A stretch of DNA of 64,000 nt from Marinomonas maritima (lineage in GTDB: Bacteria; Pseudomonadota; Gammaproteobacteria; Pseudomonadales; Marinomonadaceae), in the NCBI RefSeq assembly GCF_024435075.2, contig NZ_JAMZEG020000003.1, positions 496,001-560,000 on the forward strand. The letters are read 5' to 3'. Within the stretch, counting starts at the first letter, position 1; each line of letters opens with the position of its first letter. Below the pieces are notes generated by a model. The model was not told where the DNA came from, did no database searches, and saw only the letters and a list, made by a program, of their open reading frames with translations. Below are positions 1-8,165 of the stretch, in pieces. Position numbers and translations under genes: made by a program.

Positions 1-508
1 ACGAGAGAATTTGATGTTCAACCCCCTGTTCACGTCCACTCTTAGCCGCTTCAACGGCCGCCTGAAATTTGGCCTGCGTTCGATGCATTTCAATCCAGCC
101 ATCACGCCTGATCAAATTTTCGACGTTGGCTGCCGTGATCATTTCCTGATGTTCGCGCGTACAATGTTCAATGAGAGTCTGCCACTCTTTCTCTATTTTT
201 TGGACAGAAGTCTGCGCTGAAAAACGCCAGTACTGTAGTAACGCTTGGCGATACTGTAGGAGCGCAGGCCAACGGTAACGGATATCGGTATTTTTATTAG
301 GTAATACTTTCAACAACTCAATCGGCTGTCTTGGAAAAGGATGAACATGAATCGCCTCTCGTTGGATCAGCCCAGCATTACCGTAGGATGTTTCAGATCC
401 TGGTAATTTTTTATCAATTAGTAGAACCTTAGAATTATTTTTCTGAAGGTGCCACGCAATCGATGTCCCAACCATACCAGCACCAATAACAATGACTTCA
501 TAGCGCAT
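1..508 (-). CDS. FAD-dependent oxidoreductase, DadA/DAO family (5' part, runs off left edge)
   Basis: Only the first 169 or so codons are present; the frame is open to the window edge. The N-terminus, starting MRYEVIVIGAGMVGTSIAWH, has the GxGxxG dinucleotide-binding beta-alpha-beta motif of FAD oxidoreductases, followed by a SYGNAGL segment like that after the FAD motif in D-amino acid dehydrogenases (DadA). The family oxidises D-amino acids or secondary amines. The neighbours (deacetylase, aminotransferase remnant, amino acid ABC importer) suggest a role in catabolism of an imported amino compound, which is inference. The substrate cannot be judged without the C-terminal part. Confidence 0.85.
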   Translation of the reverse strand, partial: MRYEVIVIGAGMVGTSIAWHLQKNNSKVLLIDKKLPGSETSYGNAGLIQREAIHVHPFPRQPIELLKVLPNKNTDIRYRWPALLQYRQALLQYWRFSAQTSVQKIEKEWQTLIEHCTREHQEMITAANVENLIRRDGWIEMHRTQAKFQAAVEAAKSGREQGVEHQILS

Positions 509-774
509 AGCGTATTTCCTTTACGATGGGTGTATAAAAATCACACATTCTTCGACATGCATATCCGGCCGACAATAGCTTTATAATAAATAAAGACATA
601 ATAAACAGGCCTAATATATCTAAAACGAGACATAATAACCATCAACATAATGAATGAAAAAAATCAATTCAGTAATAAAAAATAACAGCCAATATAATGA
701 ATGGTTAAATATTATGTAATAGTTCAATCAAAGAATAAAAAACATAATGAAATAAATACATATAAATATTATTT

Positions 775-1806
775 TTATTCTGATATAAATCCGGACAAAA
801 ATGCCTGTAAGTTTTCACTCAGCTTTTCTATACAGTAACCACCTTCTACTAAAACAATAATGGGCTTATTTAATGCTTTCATTTTCTTTGCTAATGCCAT
901 GAAGCCCTGTGTACTGACATAACACTTAGCTTGTGGATCGTCTTTATAGACATCAAAACCCAAGACATGAACGACCACATCTGGATTAAATAATGTTACA
1001 TTCTCGAGCGCTTTATCCACATAACTAAAGAACCCCTTTTCATCTGTACCATGAGGCATCGGATAGTTAATATTATAGCCATAGCCTTCACCCTGGCCTT
1101 TTTCGTGCTCGTGACCTGCAACCACTGGATAAAAATTAATCGGACTGCCATGTACAGAGGTATACAGTACATCTTTACGATCATAAAAAATTTCTTGTAT
1201 GCCCTGACCGTGATGCATATCCGTATCAATAATGGCAATCTTTTGAAATTTCTGACGCAAATGCTGAGCAATAATCGCCGCATTATTTAGGTAGCAAAAA
1301 CCGCCCGCTGAGCTTTTTCGAGCATGATGGCCTGCCGGTCTCGTTAAACATATTTGAATGTCATTCTGCGGTATTTCTTCCTTCAATAATGCGTCCGCCG
1401 CATTTAATGCGGTTTGAGCAGACCAGTAGATAGATGTCCACGAGTACTTGCCTATTGGGGCACTACCATCCGCTTGATATTGAGCTGCTTTTGCCAAGAT
1501 ACCAAGTCCAGCATTATTCGTTGACGCATAAATTGAGGTCTGAACCTCTTCGCCCATCTCCTCACCCAACGCTGTCCATTCATCGTAACCGTGTTTTAGA
1601 AAATCAACATAGCCGAAATCATGTATTGCTAAAATAGGGTCAATACCTATTTCCTTAGCATCTGTGACTTTTAATCCCATTACTTCAGGTGCCTTTAAGA
1701 GCTCAACCAATCTCTCAGGCATTTCTTGCGGCTGGCGCATTTTCCCTCGAGAATAATAACCTTTAGGCTTATGAAGCTTTTGATTTTCGTGACTGTATAT
1801 TTTCAT
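775..1806 (-). CDS. Histone deacetylase family protein, acetylpolyamine amidohydrolase-like
   Basis: A protein of 343 residues from the chosen ATG; an open frame continues 19 codons upstream, but MKIYSHENQ is the typical N-terminus of the family. The zinc hydrolase signatures are present: PAGHHA (tandem His, near residue 157), GGFCYLNN, DTDMHHGQG (Asp and His zinc ligands, near 195), GFDVYKDDP (second Asp ligand, near 283) and EGGY (catalytic Tyr, near 322). Bacterial members of this class I/II-like group remove acetyl groups from acetylpolyamines or other acylated amines. It lies head-to-tail with the DadA-like gene, and an AT-rich gap of about 265 bp separates them. Deacetylase activity is well supported; the polyamine substrate is inferred from family resemblance. 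Confidence 0.88.
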   Translation of the reverse strand: MKIYSHENQKLHKPKGYYSRGKMRQPQEMPERLVELLKAPEVMGLKVTDAKEIGIDPILAIHDFGYVDFLKHGYDEWTALGEEMGEEVQTSIYASTNNAGLGILAKAAQYQADGSAPIGKYSWTSIYWSAQTALNAADALLKEEIPQNDIQICLTRPAGHHARKSSAGGFCYLNNAAIIAQHLRQKFQKIAIIDTDMHHGQGIQEIFYDRKDVLYTSVHGSPINFYPVVAGHEHEKGQGEGYGYNINYPMPHGTDEKGFFSYVDKALENVTLFNPDVVVHVLGFDVYKDDPQAKCYVSTQGFMALAKKMKALNKPIIVLVEGGYCIEKLSENLQAFLSGFISE

Positions 1807-1960
1807 ATTGCTCGCTCTATTAATTCTTAGAAGAACCATCATGACGTCAATATTAAGCGTCAAGATTTCATTATAAAAAGTCAGTTAAAACCATATGAAA
1901 TCTAAATGATAAACTTTCTTATTAAATATTATTTTTTCGCTTTCCAGTCAATATATTGCC

Positions 1961-1999
1961 CCCTATATTTAAGGTCAAATTATATAAAATAATATAGGG
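1961..1999. promoter_or_regulatory. Inverted repeat in AT-rich intergenic DNA, possible operator
   Basis: CCCTATATT at 1961-1969 and AATATAGGG at 1991-1999 are perfect 9-bp inverted arms 21 bp apart. They lie about 155 bp upstream of the deacetylase start and just before the aminotransferase remnant. There is no U-tract, so a terminator is unlikely. A regulator binding site or a small hairpin is possible but not shown. Nothing else is recognised between 1807 and 2139. Confidence 0.3.
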
Positions 2000-2139
2000 T
2001 ATTAGCTGAGCTAATATCATTAATATAAAAACATCTAAAAAACACTTTATGAGTAAATAAAGAACATATTACGTTGAAATTATTTTTTAGTTGTTCATAT
2101 AATGAATTAAATCAGAAAAACTCCACCTTGTTTTTGATA

Positions 2140-2410
2140 ATGGAAAACACAATGTTTAACCATGCTATTTTTTACTTGATTAGTGATGACATGTCATTTT
2201 TGAGCTATACCAATGGCATTTATATCCGGGATACTAAAAGGTGTCGGCACATTGATACTCACTCTGAAGCCATCACCTACAATTTTGAACACGATCATCC
2301 CACCGTAAGCGCGCCATGATCAGGCAACTCGCAAGCCAGATTGTGCTGATCATTTAGTCAATCTGACTCTCGGTGAACTGGATAAAGTATTCTTTTGTAG
2401 GCAGTGGTTA
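2140..2410 (+). pseudogene. Class III aminotransferase, decayed N-terminal fragment
   Basis: The open frame from ATG 2140 reads GIYIRDTKRCRHID, then THSEAITYNFEHDHPTV, which matches the conserved N-terminus of PLP class III aminotransferases (GxYxxDxxGKRYxD, SGAxxxNxGHxHPxV), with Glu in place of conserved Gly twice. The frame stops at 2317-2319, but the family pattern resumes in a second frame at 2313 (AMIRQLASQ). It resumes in a third frame at about 2369 (LGELDKVFFC), followed after one more shift at 2400 by GSG, like the FFVNSGSEA motif. In-frame stops lie between the pieces. No further homology is seen before the binding-protein gene at 2587, so most of the gene, including the PLP lysine region, is gone. 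Confidence 0.75.
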
Positions 2411-2586
2411 AAAAGTAATAAGAACCTGTAACTAATATCAAAAATTCAGAAGGTGATGGGCAGAAATTAAATATATCGACAAGTAATCCTCACGTAAGAA
2501 GACCAGTTTTTAAGCAGTATAAAAAGTTGCGGTGCATAATAATAATATGCATCGTTTTATAAAATAAACTGAATGGGAATAGCAAT

Positions 2587-3390
2587 ATGAAGGCATTTAC
2601 TAAAAAAATATCTCAATCTCTAGCTGCTGCCGCAGTGGTTGCAAGTGCAGTATCAATGATGGCTATGCCAGTGCAGGCCCGCGATCTAAATGACATTCGT
2701 AACGACGTATTTCAAGTGGTTAATTCCGGTGCTTACCCTCCATTTAGTTTTGTTGACATCAAAGGCAATCTAGTCGGTTTCGATGTTGATATTGCCAAGG
2801 CTCTGGCTGAAAAGATGGGCGTAGAAGTTAACGTACAGTCATCTCCTTGGAATGGGATTATCGCCGCCATGGTCGGTGGCCGTTTTGATGCCTGTATTTG
2901 TAGCATGAGTGACACTGAAGAGCGCCGAAAAGCGGTTACATTTACCGACTCTTACTACAGCGCAGGTCTAGCGGTTTGGGTAACGGGCGATACTGACAAT
3001 GTTAACGGCCTTGATGATTTCTCAGGCAAACGAGTCGGCTCGACCTTGGGTGAAACGGGGAACCAGTGGGCCGTGGAAAATGCTAACGGTAATTGGCGCA
3101 ACCAGACCTTTCAAGGATTACCTGACATGATGAATGGCCTAACCACTGGACGCATCGATATTATGATCGCTGACGATGTACCGGTAATGGTTGCCATTAG
3201 AGAAAACAATGCCGATATTAAAATGGTAGACGTTGGTAAATTACCGCGCTTCCCTGCCGCTATCTCCATTCAAAAAAATAAACCAGAACTGCTTGCAGCA
3301 CTTAATAGCGCTTTATCAGAAATCAAAGCGGATGGCACATACCAAGCCATTGTCGACAAGTGGATTGGTAAAGGTGCCAATATAGAATAA
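2587..3390 (+). CDS. Amino acid ABC transporter substrate-binding protein (family 3)
   Basis: A 267-residue periplasmic solute-binding protein. A signal peptide of about 31 residues (KK near the start, alanine-rich core, MPVQA cleavage region) precedes the fold. The mature part carries family 3 hallmarks: AYPPFSFVDIKGNLVGFDVD near the start of lobe 1, then FDACICSMSDTEERRKAVTFT and DDFSGKRVGSTLGET. It delivers a polar amino acid or related amine to the permeases encoded downstream. The permease genes start 175 bp later, beyond a hairpin that probably lowers their expression relative to this protein. Ligand specificity cannot be read from the sequence. Confidence 0.93.
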   Translation: MKAFTKKISQSLAAAAVVASAVSMMAMPVQARDLNDIRNDVFQVVNSGAYPPFSFVDIKGNLVGFDVDIAKALAEKMGVEVNVQSSPWNGIIAAMVGGRFDACICSMSDTEERRKAVTFTDSYYSAGLAVWVTGDTDNVNGLDDFSGKRVGSTLGETGNQWAVENANGNWRNQTFQGLPDMMNGLTTGRIDIMIADDVPVMVAIRENNADIKMVDVGKLPRFPAAISIQKNKPELLAALNSALSEIKADGTYQAIVDKWIGKGANIE

Positions 3391-3398
3391 AGACAAAC

Positions 3399-3443
3399 AA
3401 AAAGTGAGCCCATTACAGCGAACACTTTGGGTCTCACTTTTTT
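3399..3443 (+). terminator. Intra-operon hairpin (partial terminator or mRNA stabiliser)
   Basis: AAAAAGTGAG plus CCC (3399-3411) pairs with GGG, a one-base bulge and CTCACTTTTT (3429-3442), ending in a T-run. It starts 9 bp after the binding-protein stop and precedes the permease genes. Such hairpins commonly keep binding-protein mRNA in excess over permease mRNA. Confidence 0.75.
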
Positions 3444-3565
3444 GGTCAACACTTTGAACGTTGGCGCGCATAGCGCGAAGCTTAATCGCGGTAACTAAGA
3501 CACCATGCGTCACTGGTGATTAACATTTGTACGTTTCATCACTGAAAAAATAAAAAGGTAAGACC

Positions 3566-4222
3566 ATGGATTTCAATTTAATGGTCGAGATCACGCCCCT
3601 ATTGATCAAGGCGGCCTGGATCACGATCGATATTTCTGCCCGTTCACTCTTCTTTGGGTTCTTTGTCGCGTGTGGATTGGTATTTTTGCAGTCTTTCCGC
3701 TTTGCTCCCATTCGCTGGTTTGCACGTGGCTATATCAGCGTCATTCGCGGAACACCCTATTTTGTTCAGTTGTTACTGGTGTTTTATGGTGGACCTAGCA
3801 TTGGCTTACGACTTGACCCTATTACCTGCGGCGTTTTTGTCGGCGCGTTTAATATTGGCGCCTATATGAGCGAAGCCATTCGCGGCTCCATCGAATCTGT
3901 GAATAGTGGCCAAACCGAAGCAGCACGATCACTAGGGTTTGGCAGAGTACAAACATTGGTATCTATTGTGTTACCACAAGCGGCTGCATTGATGATTCGT
4001 TCTGTCGGGGTACTGGCTATTGTTGTCGTAAAAAACTCCTCTCTGGTTTCCATCATATCCGTGGTTGAATTGACTTATGAAGCACAACGTTTGGTTGGTT
4101 CGACCTATAAACCCCTAGAGATTTTCACTCTCAGTGGATTGATGTACATCATCATCGTTTACGCCGTTATGGGTATTATCGAATTAGCCTATCGTCGCGC
4201 AATGCGCTACACAACTTTATAG
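3566..4222 (+). CDS. Amino acid ABC transporter permease (HisMQ/GlnP type)
   Basis: A 218-residue inner-membrane protein with several hydrophobic segments. The ABC permease coupling motif is visible as EAARSLGFGRVQTLVSIVLPQAA, near residues 117-139. An upstream segment RGTPYFVQLLLVFYGGP is typical of the His/Glu/Gln/Arg three-TM permease group. AAGGTAAG lies just before the ATG. It probably forms a heterodimeric channel with the next gene product. The following gene begins 12 bp after its stop with a strong ribosome site, so the two are cotranscribed. Confidence 0.93.
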   Translation: MDFNLMVEITPLLIKAAWITIDISARSLFFGFFVACGLVFLQSFRFAPIRWFARGYISVIRGTPYFVQLLLVFYGGPSIGLRLDPITCGVFVGAFNIGAYMSEAIRGSIESVNSGQTEAARSLGFGRVQTLVSIVLPQAAALMIRSVGVLAIVVVKNSSLVSIISVVELTYEAQRLVGSTYKPLEIFTLSGLMYIIIVYAVMGIIELAYRRAMRYTTL

Positions 4223-4234
4223 GAGGTCACACAG

Positions 4235-4888
4235 ATGGAATTTGATTTCACCCCGGTAATAACCTACTTCCCAACTTTATTACAAGGCCTTGGTGTGGGT
4301 CTTCTCGTGGCTACCATCGTTGCTTTTATGTCGATTGTAGGAGGGCTATTGGTAGCGGTCATCTCAATTTATGTTAATAAAGTGGTGAGCTGGCCTTTGC
4401 GCTTTTTTATCTGGCTGTTCATGACGACACCGCTGTTGCTTCAGCTCTATTTTTTGTATTTTGGACTCGGCGAGTGGATTCTCATTCCGGCTATCCTCGT
4501 TGGTATTCTTGGACTCGGTTTTCACTACATGGCTTATAATGCCGATATTTTCATTGCCACGATAAAGTCAGTGTCAAACGGTCAGTATGAGGCGTCACGA
4601 TCACTTGGCTTTGGGCATGCTCGTACTATTTTCTACATCATTGTGCCGCAAGCTTTTATTCGTTCGATCCCGCAACTTGGCAATAATATGATTTTGATGG
4701 TGAAAGACACCTCAGTCTTATCTGCTATTGGTGTCGCTGAATTAGTGTATGCCTCCCAGTATGCCATCAGCGTTACATTCCGACCATTTGAGTTCTTCAT
4801 CGTTATTGCAGTGATGTATTACATGGTTAATATTTTTATGGAACTTGGCCAAGCTTGGCTAGAGCGGAAAACGGCTTATCGTCGCTAA
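4235..4888 (+). CDS. Amino acid ABC transporter permease (HisMQ/GlnP type)
   Basis: The 217-residue second permease of the importer. Its coupling motif is EASRSLGFGHARTIFYIIVPQAF, and the earlier segment TTPLLLQLYFLYFGLG corresponds to the conserved RGTPxxxQL region of the family. AGGAGG lies 9 bases before the ATG, the strongest ribosome site in this operon. It is paired with the preceding permease, as in HisQ/HisM, and is expected to dock on the ATPase encoded 36 bp downstream. Confidence 0.93.
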   Translation: MEFDFTPVITYFPTLLQGLGVGLLVATIVAFMSIVGGLLVAVISIYVNKVVSWPLRFFIWLFMTTPLLLQLYFLYFGLGEWILIPAILVGILGLGFHYMAYNADIFIATIKSVSNGQYEASRSLGFGHARTIFYIIVPQAFIRSIPQLGNNMILMVKDTSVLSAIGVAELVYASQYAISVTFRPFEFFIVIAVMYYMVNIFMELGQAWLERKTAYRR

Positions 4889-4924
4889 AACTTAACCGAT
4901 TACAGAGAAAGGGTAGGAGACAAA

Positions 4925-5704
4925 ATGAGTACTGAACATCAAACCGATACTCCGATGATAGAAATCCGTAATGTATACAAGCGTTTTGGCGATCTAGAAG
5001 TGTTAAAAGGCATCGACTTGACGGTGAATCGCGGAAAAATCATATCCATTATTGGCCCTTCTGGCTCCGGAAAAAGCACTCTACTACGTTCAGTCAACCA
5101 CCTTGAGGTGATTGACCAGGGTTCGATATTTCTTGACGGAGTGCAAGTAAATCGACCTGATATGAAGGGCTTAGCATTTGAACGACACATTAACCACATC
5201 CGTCAAAATATGGGCATGGTGTTTCAACACTTCAATCTCTTCCCCCATCTATCCACCATTGACAATGTCACCTTGGCACCACGCAAACTAAAGGGTATGG
5301 AGCCAAAAATGGCCCGCGAATGGGGCATGGAACTGCTTGATCGAGTTGGCCTTGCTCAAAAAGCAGATGTGTTCCCTAACTGGCTATCAGGTGGTCAGAA
5401 GCAACGAGTGGCCATTGCTCGGGCGCTGGCAATGAAGCCTAAAGTAATGCTGTTTGATGAGGCAACATCCGCCTTAGATCCAGAACTCGTTGAAGAAGTT
5501 AACTTGGTAATGCGTGGACTAGCAGAAGAACACATGACCATGTTGATTGTGACCCATGAAATGGGGTTTGCTCGCGATGTTTCGGACTGGGCTATGTTTA
5601 TGGACGGCGGAGTGGTAGTTGAAGAATGTCCTCCACAGAAGCTTTTCAGCAATCCAGACCAAGAACGCACCCAAAACTTCTTGAAGAAGCATTTGAAGGG
5701 GTAA
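4925..5704 (+). CDS. Amino acid ABC transporter ATP-binding protein
   Basis: A 259-residue cytoplasmic ATPase of the HisP/GlnQ group. Walker A GPSGSGKST is at residues 44-52, then a Q-loop in MVFQHFNLFPH, signature LSGGQKQR from residue 154, Walker B VMLFDEAT near 174, and switch histidine in VTHEM. TAGGAGA precedes the start. It powers the two permeases encoded upstream. A rho-independent terminator follows directly, making this the last gene of the importer operon. Confidence 0.95.
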   Translation: MSTEHQTDTPMIEIRNVYKRFGDLEVLKGIDLTVNRGKIISIIGPSGSGKSTLLRSVNHLEVIDQGSIFLDGVQVNRPDMKGLAFERHINHIRQNMGMVFQHFNLFPHLSTIDNVTLAPRKLKGMEPKMAREWGMELLDRVGLAQKADVFPNWLSGGQKQRVAIARALAMKPKVMLFDEATSALDPELVEEVNLVMRGLAEEHMTMLIVTHEMGFARDVSDWAMFMDGGVVVEECPPQKLFSNPDQERTQNFLKKHLKG

Positions 5705-5710
5705 CAAATT

Positions 5711-5743
5711 GGCTCTGACGTCTAACCCTGTCAGAGCCTCTTA
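5711..5743 (+). terminator. Rho-independent terminator of the ABC importer operon
   Basis: GGCTCTGAC (5711-5719) and GTCAGAGCC (5730-5738) form a perfect 9-bp stem with a 10-base loop, followed by TCTTATT. It begins 6 bp after the ATPase stop. Confidence 0.85.
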
Positions 5744-5775
5744 TTGCATTATCACAGAACTAAATGCCACGGAAG

Positions 5776-6285
5776 TCATACCGAAACCTGACGATATTCG
5801 ATGGCGTCAATGAAATAGGTTTTCTCCCCTGCGGCTAAGCGAATAACAACCTCATCGCCTTGTTGTTTTTTCAGTAATGCCTTGGCCACTGGAGAATCTA
5901 TACTGATATAAGAAAAATCATGATCTAACTCATCTGGCCCAACAATTCGATGTGTGCGTAATTCCCCCTCTTCATTCTCTAGGGTTACCCAAGCACCAAA
6001 AAAAATTCGAGTCTGATCCGCTGGCAAACGATCAACCACGGTACAGACATCCAAACGTTTTTCTAAATATCGAACACGACCATCAATTTCGCGTAACTGC
6101 TTCTTGCCATATATGTATTCTGCGTTTTCTGAACGATCACCTTGCGCTGCGGCTTCTCGAACCGTTTCAGTCACAGCAGGACGCTTCTCTTTCCACAAAA
6201 ATTTTAATTCAGACAATAAGGTTTGAGCACCTTCTTTGGTGATATAGGCAGACTTTGGCGGAGAGGGTGGGCGATAACGACTCAT
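5776..6285 (-). CDS. greB: Transcription elongation factor GreB
   Basis: 169 residues, close to the usual length of Gre factors. The N-terminal coiled-coil region contains YITKEGAQTLLSELKFLWKEKRP and AAAQGDRSENAEYIYGKKQLREIDGRVRYLEKRL, with the acidic tip residues (D, E in GDRSENAEY) that position magnesium for transcript cleavage. The C-terminal FKBP-like domain ends with GDEVVIRLAAGEKTYFIDAI. The YIYGKKQLREID segment and N-terminal PP-rich extension point to GreB rather than GreA. It rescues backtracked RNA polymerase. It appears monocistronic, bounded upstream by the mscS terminator. Confidence 0.93.
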   Translation of the reverse strand: MSRYRPPSPPKSAYITKEGAQTLLSELKFLWKEKRPAVTETVREAAAQGDRSENAEYIYGKKQLREIDGRVRYLEKRLDVCTVVDRLPADQTRIFFGAWVTLENEEGELRTHRIVGPDELDHDFSYISIDSPVAKALLKKQQGDEVVIRLAAGEKTYFIDAIEYRQVSV

Positions 6286-6317
6286 GAAAAAAACTCAAAG
6301 GTGGAGTTATTAAAAAT

Positions 6318-6354
6318 AAAAATGCCGTCGGGTTAAACACCCAACGGCATTTTA
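6318..6354 (-). terminator. Rho-independent terminator after the mscS-type gene
   Basis: On the minus strand AAAATGCCGTTGGGT and ACCCGACGGCATTTTT form a long stem with one mismatch around a 5-base loop, ending in a U-rich tract. It lies 15 bp past the channel gene stop and before greB. Confidence 0.85.
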
Positions 6355-6368
6355 CTTAAGCAAGAAGA

Positions 6369-7214
6369 TTAAGATTCTTGTTTATGAACATGCACATCCA
6401 TTTGTGGATATGGGATGCCAACACCACGCTCGTCAAATGTGTATTTGATTTTTTCCAACAAATCCGCCCGCACGGTCCAGTAATCGCCAGACGCAACCCA
6501 AGGGCGTAAGAAGAAATTCACTGAACTATCCGCTAACTCAGACACCGCAATGACACAGGCAGGGTCTTTTAAAATACGTTCATCCGCATTAACAATGTCT
6601 TCCATAATTTGTTTTGCTAGACGAATATCAGCGTCATAACTGATACCAACAACAAGGTCTAAACGACGAGTCGACTCTCTTGAAAAATTCACGATGGAAC
6701 CGTTCATCACTGAGGAGTTCGGCACGATAATCACACGATTATCAGGTGTCTTGAGGTAAGTATGGAACAACTCTATACGATTTACGGTTCCCATTTGACC
6801 ACCCGCATCAATAAAATCACCTGAACGGAATGGGCGTAACAAAATAATAAGAACACCAGAGGCAAAGTTTGACAACGAACCTTGCAATGCAAGGCCAACC
6901 GCTAAACCCGCAGCACCCAAAATCGCAATAAAGGATGTCGTTTCAACACCAATTTGCCCAAGCGCCATTAAGGCAATACCAGCAAACATTAAGGCGTATA
7001 AAATACTCGATGCAAATCCCGCAACCGCTTTATCAACAGAAGACTTAAGCAGTCGATTTTCACACCATTTGGCTACTTTAGAGGCAATATATTTACCTAC
7101 AAAGAAAATAACAATGCCAACAATTAAGTTCATAACACTATCAACTAACCAAGGCATTAACTCAGAGCCTTGCTCAAAAAACGCCTGCATATCATTCATC
7201 ATACCTAAACCCAT
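6369..7214 (-). CDS. mscS: Small-conductance mechanosensitive channel, MscS family
   Basis: About 281 residues, the length of E. coli MscS (286). Three hydrophobic segments come first. The third, glycine/alanine-rich one (FIAILGAAGLAVGLALQGSL) is the pore helix TM3, followed by the beta domain (FRSGDFIDAGGQMGTVNRI) and the alpha/beta vestibule. It relieves turgor under osmotic downshock. The longest frame uses a TTG at 7223; ATG 7214 is chosen, but ribosome binding is weak at both and starts at 7202 or 7199 are possible. The two small genes upstream in the same direction may share its transcript. Confidence 0.9.
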   Translation of the reverse strand: MGLGMMNDMQAFFEQGSELMPWLVDSVMNLIVGIVIFFVGKYIASKVAKWCENRLLKSSVDKAVAGFASSILYALMFAGIALMALGQIGVETTSFIAILGAAGLAVGLALQGSLSNFASGVLIILLRPFRSGDFIDAGGQMGTVNRIELFHTYLKTPDNRVIIVPNSSVMNGSIVNFSRESTRRLDLVVGISYDADIRLAKQIMEDIVNADERILKDPACVIAVSELADSSVNFFLRPWVASGDYWTVRADLLEKIKYTFDERGVGIPYPQMDVHVHKQES

Positions 7215-7235
7215 CCACTTCAATTATTAACTTAA

Positions 7236-7607
7236 TCAGACCAAATAATCCGTTTTAAACCGCCATTCATCCAGCAGTACTTCCAATCGTTGAATCCCAC
7301 TTTTATTAAAAGACACACAAGAGTGCCCATCCACTAAGCACGTCCCTCTAACCCCAAACTCATCAAGCAACAAGCATTGCTCTCGCAGAACATCTAACGC
7401 TTCATTATCTCTAATGTTCATGCCAATGAAAGCATGCCACTCATGTTCGGGCAAACACCCTTGAACAGCCCTTACTAATAGATCGACACATTGTTCTTTT
7501 GTTAATCTATAGTAAGGGACTTTTGACTTATGACGAATAAAAAAAATCATCAAACAAGCGAAAAGTAGAAAGAGAAAAACAATAGATACAAGCAACTCAA
7601 TCAGCAT
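7236..7607 (-). CDS. Hypothetical single-pass membrane protein
   Basis: 123 residues, family not recognised. Residues about 3-24 form one strongly hydrophobic helix followed by a positively charged RHK stretch, so the remaining 100 residues probably face the cytoplasm. The soluble part contains several cysteines and reads as a small mixed alpha/beta domain. It lies 2 bp downstream of the DUF2489 gene stop and just upstream of the mscS-type gene, so an operon of three membrane proteins is likely. No function can be assigned. Confidence 0.75.
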   Translation of the reverse strand: MLIELLVSIVFLFLLFACLMIFFIRHKSKVPYYRLTKEQCVDLLVRAVQGCLPEHEWHAFIGMNIRDNEALDVLREQCLLLDEFGVRGTCLVDGHSCVSFNKSGIQRLEVLLDEWRFKTDYLV

Positions 7608-7609
7608 CG

Positions 7610-8065
7610 CTAAAAAGAGTAAGCCATTAATGCCACTTTGGCGCGTGCCAGATGCTCAGCATGTTCTTTTTCATACGCGTCCATTTCTTTACTAAATTTC
7701 ACCTTTGCTTCTTTAGGTAAGTCTTTCCATTGCTCATGCGTTGGAATATGCAGCGTCTTTTCCGTAACGATATAAAAAGCAGAAATGTCCTCATGCTCCG
7801 ATAAATCTTCACTCAATTGATCAAGTAAGTTCTTGATTCTAATGCTCGCTTCAATCCAGTTTATTTCATCCGTGCCCGCCACTTTTAGCAGTACACGAAT
7901 GCTGTCAATACGCTTTTGGCGCTCTTCAATAAAGCGATTTTCTCCCGCCAGAATACTATCTTCTCGATGTCGGTTTAACTTAAGTTGGTGACGAATAAAC
8001 CAAATAGAAACCGCCATAATCCCAACAGATAAAAGTAAAGCTATTAAAAATGCAGTAAAAGACAT
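7610..8065 (-). CDS. DUF2489 family membrane protein
   Basis: 151 residues: one N-terminal transmembrane helix (about residues 5-25), then a basic and helical soluble region. The C-terminal segment HIPTHEQWKDLPKEAKVKF followed by an EMDAYEKEHAEHL-type helix is the conserved signature of DUF2489 as I recall it. The WIEASIRIKNLLDQL segment is also typical. The role of the family is unknown. It is the first gene of the probable operon with the 123-residue protein and the MscS channel. Confidence 0.8.
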   Translation of the reverse strand: MSFTAFLIALLLSVGIMAVSIWFIRHQLKLNRHREDSILAGENRFIEERQKRIDSIRVLLKVAGTDEINWIEASIRIKNLLDQLSEDLSEHEDISAFYIVTEKTLHIPTHEQWKDLPKEAKVKFSKEMDAYEKEHAEHLARAKVALMAYSF

Positions 8066-8165
8066 AATTCATCCAAATAAATAAAAATATACCGTCTGGT
8101 CACCATAATGATCTGCCTGTATTGCAGTTATACCATCATACCGATTACCAGTACTCAGAGAACGC

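Noticed and set aside
2074..2139. First 22 codons of the frame containing the aminotransferase remnant
   Set aside because: No similarity to the aminotransferase N-terminus; the matching sequence begins at or after 2140.
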